NCBI GenBank assembly: GCA_022376515.1
Contig: WTXI01000005.1
Location: 186,001-250,000 of the forward strand
Length of the DNA stretch: 64,000 bases
Source of the DNA: Lactifluus volemus
Lineage: Eukaryota; Basidiomycota; Agaricomycetes; Russulales; Russulaceae
Direction of reading: 5' to 3'
This document shows positions 58,343-64,000 of the stretch, piece by piece. The position numbers and the translations under genes were made by a program. How positions within the stretch are numbered: the stretch's first letter is position 1; each line of letters begins with the position of its first letter. The notes beneath the pieces were generated by a model. That model did no database searches. It saw only the letters and a program-made list of their open reading frames with translations, and was not told the DNA's origin.

Positions 58343-59225
58343 GATAGCAAGTTAGGAGGAGTACGGTACAACACTCGCATATTAAATAACCGTGACAAGA
58401 GGAGGTGCCGCTAAGGATAAGCGCTCGCCAAGCCCCAGATCCTGCAAAGTTTTTTGGAATTGAACTCAGAATTTACCAAGAAGTTACTTTTGACTAGTGC
58501 ATTCTCAAAAAGTAAATAAGTATAAAAAAAAAGTGATGAAAAGTCATCAAAGTGTCAAAAGTGAAAGAGTGACTTTCCTCAGGAAAGCAGAATCCAGAGG
58601 AGCACGAAGGGAGTATTTCACTGATAAGACGTCGAAGCCAGATTTCTTCTTCTGCAGCTGAGTCGGTGCGACGTATTCGGCTTCAGCCGTCGAGAGGGTA
58701 ATTCGTCTTGCTAAAGAGACGAATATGATCAAAGCACCTTGGAAAAGGTAGTAACGACGTCGAAGAAGCTTTTGTCACTCCAGCCCGAAGAGAAAGGCAA
58801 CCGCAGAAATGAGTCGGTGTAAAGCCATCGTGCACGAACGTTATTATAGATGGTGGGGAATGATTCCGAGTCAGCTGAACCTGTGGTCCTCAGTGAGGGA
58901 CGCGCAGGTGTGATGTGACGTGTTTGTGACCAGACGCGTTCTCCTTCTCGCTATGATGAAAATCATGAAATCAATCCTCTCTCTTTAGTATCTTAATGGT
59001 CTTGTCTTTATTTCACTTCACAAACTCAGGCTGCTATTGTAAAATTATTGTTACTGCCTATTCCAATGGATCTCACCCTGCTGTTCTCTATCTCGCGTGC
59101 CTCTTCCTTGAGATTTTCTCGCCTTGTATTCTGCACATCCGCTCTTCTCCAAACTTCAATGACAAGGGGGCGGATAGCAGCACCCAAAATATACTGAGTA
59201 TCTGGAGTGTTGCTGATAGGAGCGT
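58343..59225. other. Spacer between tandem copies
   Basis: Includes the 5' flank of copy 1 and the 3' flank of copy 2. The phrase ggtcttgtctttatttca..ttcacaaactcag occurs at ~57,650 and again at ~58,998, showing that the 3' flanks were duplicated with the genes. Nothing coding is supported. Confidence 0.5.
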
Positions 59226-59695
59226 TTACTTCGCCCGAGAGGCGAGAGCGTTCTTCCCCCAGGGAGTCGGCCTTTCGAGTGCCGGAGGGTGGGGAACAGT
59301 GGGACGTAGATCTGGCACCTTGGTATCCAGAAACGCTTGCTTGCAACGCTCATGCATGCGACGTCTCTCTTCTTGCTCTTTTTCGTCCGGGACTGGTGCC
59401 AAATAAGCGTATGCTGGGATAAAAAACCGAAAATCCTCCTTCGATATCTGAGGAGCAACCTCGCCTATGGATATGAGATAGGGGAGTGCAAACTAGCAAG
59501 GGACTTACGCCGCAGTACTTCCCACGCCTCATAATAATGCTCCACTTTCGAAGCCTCAATCTCACGAATGACTGAGGAAAGGTGTTCAATTGATATATCG
59601 ATGTCTAGTTTGGCTAGGGCGGCCTCGACTGTGTCGATGAAAAAATAGCCTGGGGGTGGGGATTTGGGGGGTTGGGGGGGAGGGAACTCCGTCAT
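59226..59695 (-). CDS. Unknown small protein, tandem copy 2
   Basis: Paralog of the gene at 57,852-58,342. ATG at 59695 gives MTEFPPPQPPKSPPPGYFFI and DTVEAALAKLDIDISIEHLS, then SVIREIEASKVEHYYEAW. After the intron at the same position, exon 2 reads EVAPQISKEDFRFFIPAYAY, EKEQEERRRMHERCKQAFLD and ALERPTPWGKNALASRAK, with the TAA at 59226-59228. The second exon has diverged much more than the first and has a different C terminus, which suggests either relaxed constraint or new function. The ATG is fixed by the alignment of the two N termini. Confidence 0.58.
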
Positions 59696-60427
59696 GGCAA
59701 GTAGTGGTAGAATACTACACACAAAACTTGCATCTTTATAACTGGGCGCCCCTAAGATAATGATAAGATAAGTGTTCGCCAAGCCCCAGATCCCACAAAC
59801 CGGTAAAATTTGTCCCACAAAGTTTCTCGGAATCTAACTCTGACTCTCTGGCAAGTGCATGACGCGAGATGTCTCTTGTGTTGCTTGCAAGTTGAACATT
59901 GAGCACCGATCCACCCACGGACATCCGTCAGGCCACCAATATTTATCAGGTATTATAATAATGTGGTTGGTCGATAAAATGAAGTTTGCTCCACTCACTT
60001 GTACAGCTCAATGCGGACAACTCGGTCGACGATCCACCTTGTCAGGGGTTGCCGAGATCCGCCTCCGATTCCCCTGAGCGAACGTGACACGTTCTCCTTC
60101 AGGAGGGGTCATCAAGAGATGAGCGACTCGGTCCGCCAACGGTATCCATAGCCGGGTAGTCTGCACCACTGTTACACTGCACCTGGCTGTCCACAGCCGG
60201 CATTGCGGAGAGAAAAAAATGCACATCGTGTCGTAGTCCTGCAAATTGGCGTGATCCTCTTGTTATACCCCTTTCTACCCTCGAGCTGTTGCATATACAA
60301 ATAACAATTTGCGCGATGCATCTTGTCACTTGTCAGGGGTTGCCAAGTTCCGCCTCTGACAATAACTCGGTGGCAATTTTGTTATTAATAAATGACTCGG
60401 CCCGCCGATGGTGACCCGTGATCGACC
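59696..60427. other. Intergenic region with a direct repeat
   Basis: The phrase gtcaggggttgcc.ag.tccgcctc occurs near 60,041 and again near 60,333. Each copy is followed some 50 bp later by gactcgg.ccgcc.a.ggt, so a block of about 100 bp is duplicated. No gene is supported. Confidence 0.5.
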
Positions 60428-60793
60428 ATGAAAGGCCGTGACGGTGAGGGGACGGGCCTGCTATTTGCGACGCTGACGGCGATTGTGGCTATGAATGCGC
60501 TGGGGATTTATTTCCTATTTTCCACACCGGCGACGCCCTGGTACAATCCGGGGGCCTCCGAGTCGTACTACTTCTGGGTCTCGGAGTGTGCCGTGGTGAA
60601 CTTGGAGCACCCACCTTCGCCGATGCTGGCCGTTTGTAGCTCCGGGTTCCATTCTGTACCCATCCCGTATCCTCAGGGACAGGATCCATCCCGTTTGCTG
60701 AGTCCGCACTACCTGCAGCCGACTGAGAATTCGGACCCTGTTGGTGTGATGTTGATCGAAAAATGCATTATACCACATGATCACAATAAATAG
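60428..60793 (+). CDS. Hypothetical small protein with N-terminal membrane span
   Basis: A 121-residue frame from ATG 60428: MKGRDGEGTGLLFATLTAIV with the hydrophobic segment LLFATLTAIVAMNALGIYFL, then a Pro/Ser-rich outer part (PATPWYNPGASESYYFWVSE, PPSPMLAVCSSGFHS). There is no intron, no family match, and the 3' end lies 209 bp from the end of TFB4 on the other strand. It could be a real secreted or anchored small protein or chance; confidence is low. Confidence 0.35.
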   Translation: MKGRDGEGTGLLFATLTAIVAMNALGIYFLFSTPATPWYNPGASESYYFWVSECAVVNLEHPPSPMLAVCSSGFHSVPIPYPQGQDPSRLLSPHYLQPTENSDPVGVMLIEKCIIPHDHNK

Positions 60794-61002
60794 TATGCGC
60801 GTCATGTTTACACAAGCCCTGTACTTGACGATGAAGCAACTCGTCACCGGTAAGGCACTGAGGTAAGCAATATAACGGTGAAAGCCTTCCACACTCGTAG
60901 CACGCGGGCCCGGCGAGGTCGAGTTGCGTGCTTTTGGCGGCCCAGGCATCGCTGTCATGGCGACGACAACGTTTTTCATCAAACACGGCGAGCTTCAGCA
61001 GC

Positions 61003-62372
61003 TCATCGCAAACTCGCGGACATATTCGGATTAGCTCGTGCGCTTGGCGGTCGCGGAGCGCCGTTTGAGACACCATTTACAGGAGGTATGGATGGCCGAG
61101 ACGCGTTGAGACGCTGGAGAGTTTTCATTGGGAATTTGGTCCTGAAACGGAGCAAGTATCAATATTGTGAAACGACTTCACCATGTCCGTATGCCCATAA
61201 TCACACACCTGCAGGTAGAGCACACGGGTACGGGGGAACAGAATACTAGATCGCGAGGTGAGGATAAACACCCTGAACTCGAGATAACGGGTAACTTACT
61301 GGATAAACAGACGGAACAGACGAATCCAATGTCAACAATGTTTTTATGGCAGAAACACGCAGCTCGGAAGTCGACCTTGTCTTGCCGGGGGACTGCTATG
61401 ATATGCCGCAGGGAGGGAGGCGGAAGAAACGACATCTAAGGAAAGTAGTGGGTAAGTACTGCTAGTCTATTTACCAACCATGGCCCCAAAGAACGTACCA
61501 CGAGGTACTGAAGGAAAGCGTCCCGTCGTTCGAGAAGTATGTAAGATCCCCCGGTTAGGTGCGCCGCTTGCTGGAGGAAGACTGTCTCCTCCCCGAAAAC
61601 TTTGCAAACATCGATGGTAACTTTCTAGTGGACATAGGGCATTCAGTCGCTTGAGTGATATCAGCGAATCAATAATGCGTACCAATTTCTGAGCAGAAAA
61701 TATAGAGTTCATGACAGGGATGTAAGATGCAGAGAGGTCAGGAGAAACGGAAAGAATTAGGATGCGGGGATCCATAGAGGTCGATTCGTCGGTCGTGCTT
61801 CCGGAGGGTGGATGGGCCAAACGGTTGATGACTAACTACATAATAAGGACGTGTCCAGCAAAAACCTGAGAAACATACAGCATAGAGCCTTTGTCAATGC
61901 CCCCACCAAGGCGACGGAGGCTGGAAATTGGTCAGTGAAGGATTGAGGAGGAAGGCCGTCCACAACACACGTTCTTCTGTCAACCCTTCGATGAGATCTA
62001 GCTCCTTTTGTATGTTATTTGTGACCACCGAGTTGACCAGCTTGAACGGGCGATAAGAGTTAGCATCAGCAGGTGGGTCATGACTATTTGCCGAGGCAGC
62101 GTCTAAGGAAGAGTAGAGCATCGTGCTGCGATCATAGTTCAGCCATAGAAGGGTCTATTTCTTTATCGGAGAACGGACCTCTTCCCAGGGAGTGCACCAA
62201 AGACAGCCAGAGTGTTTTCATGTTTGGCTGCGATGTGAGAGTTGAGGAAGGTCAATACATGAGAGAGAAATGTTTGAAACGACAAAGGGTAAGAGTTGGT
62301 GGATTGAGCAGACAAATGCCACTGTGAAGGAGACAAGTCGATGATGAGGGAAAGATGAGAAGAGCCATCCAT
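61003..62372 (-). CDS. TFB4: TFIIH core subunit Tfb4 (p34)
   Basis: Tfb4 is the vWA-like core subunit that pairs with Ssl1 in TFIIH, acting in RNA polymerase II initiation and nucleotide-excision repair. ATG at 62372 begins MDGSSHLSLIIDLSPSQWHL and continues LSFQTFLSHVLTFLNSHIAA, KHENTLAVFGALPGK. Later exons give YRPFKLVNSVVTNNIQKELD, HPPSGSTTDESTSMDPRILI and LSVSPDLSASYIPVMNSIFS, then VFGEETVFLQQAAHLTGGSY. The C-terminal zinc-binding part is ACFCHKNIVDIGFVCSVCLS, joined across an intron to IFCSPVPVCSTC, then RTKFPMKTLQRL in the last exon, with a tail ending at the TGA 61003-61005. The cysteine pairs of the C4 finger are all present. About eight exons are needed. Confidence 0.92.
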
Positions 62373-63197
62373 GATGCATGCATGACCGTGACATGCTCAT
62401 TGTGGCTGATCTCGTATCGAACCCCGACACGTGTCCGGTTCGCGGCCCCCCCGACCTGCCAGGGACCATCGATTCCCGACACTTAGCGTCTCACTTCGCT
62501 TCATGGAAGAAATTTCTCGTTCTGTATTAGATATCAGATTTCCGAGTGATATCATTATGCTAGTTACTAAGGGAGAATCATCAACAAAAGATGGGGATGA
62601 GGCGTTGCTCCACCCCCAAAATGATCGCACTGCGATAGCTAACATCGACAGGCATGTCACGCGGCATGGGCCGGTGCCAGAAGCGCCATCGAGTATTCAT
62701 CTTACGCCGCAAGGTCGGCTGTGTGATGATGGCACGCCATCGAAGAGGGCCGCAGCTATTGTGGCAGCTGAGCCGTGCCAGCTAATTGCGGCCGAAGGGA
62801 TCGCGCTAATTTTGCTCATCTTGGCTAGTGTACACCTACCAATGAAGGGGACTGGCAACAGACGTCGCGAAGCGAGCCGGGTCACCGTCCGTGTGGAAGA
62901 ATATAGATAAGACCCGGGGCGATGTCACAACATGCTGACCACACGCGCTGGTGATGGCTCAGTCGGCGAGAACGACAACAAGCGCACGGCCCCATGAACC
63001 TTGTGTTTCGACTATAAAAAAATGGAAAAAAAAGACAAATAAAATAAAAAGAATAATAGGGATCTCGCTGGTGTCTCGGAAGGCCGAGACGGAATCGAAT
63101 TGCGGGAATTCAGGGAGCAAATTTGTGGCCAAGACGCATTTATCGAAGTTCGTCACGGGCGGTGACGAACAAACACTGGCCGGCGTTGCCCGTAGCG
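62373..63197. other. Divergent intergenic region, no supported gene
   Basis: This lies between TFB4 and the acidic protein. An open frame at about 62,503-62,910 (MEEISRSVLDIRFPSDIIML, IAAEGIALILLILASVHLPM) has an ATG and a hydrophobic segment but no other support. A-rich runs occur near 63,010-63,060. Confidence 0.4.
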
Positions 63198-64000
63198 ATG
63201 GCCACGCGTGTGAATCAACCCGGACTGCCCTCTGCCGACACTGACGCCCGAGTCAACCGTCCTTCTCCCCCTTACTCCTACATCCCCTCACCGTCTCCTA
63301 GTCCCCTTCCCCTGTTCCCGATGGCCACCCCCCAACATCGCCGAAACATGCTTTTAGACGACGACCTAGACACACCCGCGGATACCTCCTTAGCACCCTC
63401 CCCAGTACCCCAGAGCACACATTTCAACGGAGACGAATCCGACAACATGCAAGTCGACACCGAGGACGACGACGACGACGCCAGGGACGCAGACGCAGAC
63501 GGTGATGCCGACATTGATGCAGATGGCGACTACGAGGAGCCTGAACAGGTCCCAGTGGGTTATAACCAAATTGCGTCTTCGTCTCGTCCTATTGCAAGAC
63601 AGGTTCGTGGTAGTAGTCAAGTCCTGGCGCCTGAAATTCTTATTTATATATGTTCAGGTCATACAGGATGATGACTACGTATGTTCTTTTTGGCCTACAC
63701 CTTTTATCACTTTGTCTAATTACGTCTTGGAAAGGGTTACGATGGTACTCCAGATGAAGAAGACGAAGACGACGGCTCTTATGGAGACGAAGAATATGGT
63801 GGTGGTGGTGGTGGTGGTAGCAGTAGCAGCAAGAAGAAAGTACCTAAGAAAAAAAAGGCGCCTTCCAAGCCCAAACGTATGTCCAATTATACACCCTTTC
63901 GCGTCCCCCCTGAAGCGTGCATCCGTATACCAGTAACGTCCAGGCCACCGTCTTCAGACACAGACTCTGAATACGGTGCTCGATCCAAGAAGAAGAAGAA
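63198..64000 (+). CDS. Acidic/basic low-complexity nuclear-type protein, 5' part only
   Basis: ATG at 63198 starts MATRVNQPGLPSADTDARVN, followed by Ser/Pro-rich sequence, a long acidic run (63,460-63,530, DDDDDARDADADGDADIDAD) and, after the first intron (from 63603), a 21-nt micro-exon (63658-63678, VIQDDDY). Exon 3 from 63735 gives GYDGTPDEEDEDDGSYGDEE, a glycine run, KKKVPKKKKAPSKPKR and then EYGARSKKKK at the window edge. Alternating acidic and lysine-rich tracts are typical of the N termini of chromatin proteins such as SNF2-type remodellers, but no domain is reached, so the product cannot be named. Confidence 0.6.

Noticed and set aside
60768..61076. Minus-strand ORF with many cysteines (MVSQTALRDRQAHELIRICP)
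   Set aside because: This is the last TFB4 exon read in the wrong frame; the correct frame ends at 61003 after NMSASLR.
60878..61249. Plus-strand ORF rich in Arg/His
   Set aside because: Opposite TFB4 exons; composition explained by the antisense of the real gene.
62431..62910. 159-residue plus-strand ORF between TFB4 and the acidic protein
   Set aside because: It begins at a non-ATG codon, the first ATG is well inside, and there is no family or splice support. Only noted in the intergenic entry.
1..64000. Retrotransposon or DNA-transposon core genes
   Set aside because: No reverse transcriptase, integrase or transposase motif was recognised on either strand; repeats here are segmental or small.

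Overview
The window is nuclear DNA of a filamentous basidiomycete. Nearly every recognisable gene is cut by short introns (about 50-65 nt, GT-AG, with occasional GC-AG). The gene families seen are ones I associate with Agaricomycetes: tandem NACHT-WD40 STAND proteins with an N-terminal C2 domain, a DUF7727-type membrane protein, a Git3/CAR-like seven-helix receptor, a secreted-sandwich/one-TM surface protein and a HicA-like C-terminal domain. The combination resembles Rhizoctonia/Cantharellales, but that placement is inference. I recognised no rRNA, tRNA or CRISPR; tRNA genes were not searched exhaustively.

Layout. 1-5.3 kb: PEX5 (peroxisomal import receptor, minus, 3' end outside the window) and ETFA (electron-transfer flavoprotein alpha, plus) diverge from a 143-bp shared promoter, followed by a five-exon gene that may be Rec114-like. 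5.3-20.4 kb: an accessory block. It is a head-to-tail duplication of a ~6.36 kb unit, each unit carrying one 11-exon C2 / helical / NACHT / 14xWD40 gene on the minus strand. Copy A is intact (1628 aa by my splice model). Copy B has a one-base deletion between WD5 and WD6. Decayed pieces of further units lie on both sides. 20.4-25.4 kb: MRI1 (methionine salvage) and a bZIP factor diverge from a 131-bp promoter, then a conserved helical protein. 26.7-31.7 kb: Ap4A phosphorylase, DUF7727 membrane protein, one-TM surface protein. 32.1-37.8 kb: a frame-broken gene with a HicA-like C terminus and a Gyp1-type Rab GAP. 39.1-41.7 kb: a seven-helix receptor and a small PPxY membrane protein. 42.6-49.1 kb: a duplicated ~1.6 kb block containing the end of a NUP2/NUP50-type nucleoporin and a small unknown gene; only the right-hand copy is attached to a complete NUP2. 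49.5-55.2 kb: SPT23/MGA2-type membrane-tethered transcription factor and a taspase-like protease. 55.2-60.4 kb: gene-poor, with a tandemly duplicated small gene pair. 60.4-64 kb: a small ORF, TFIIH subunit TFB4, and the start of an acidic nuclear protein that runs off the window.

Housekeeping genes are compact and often paired head to head. The accessory DNA is built from tandem duplication followed by decay. Single-base frame breaks in several otherwise conserved genes, mostly in or near short homopolymers, mean that any frameshift here, including the one in the second NACHT gene, must first be tested against assembly error.
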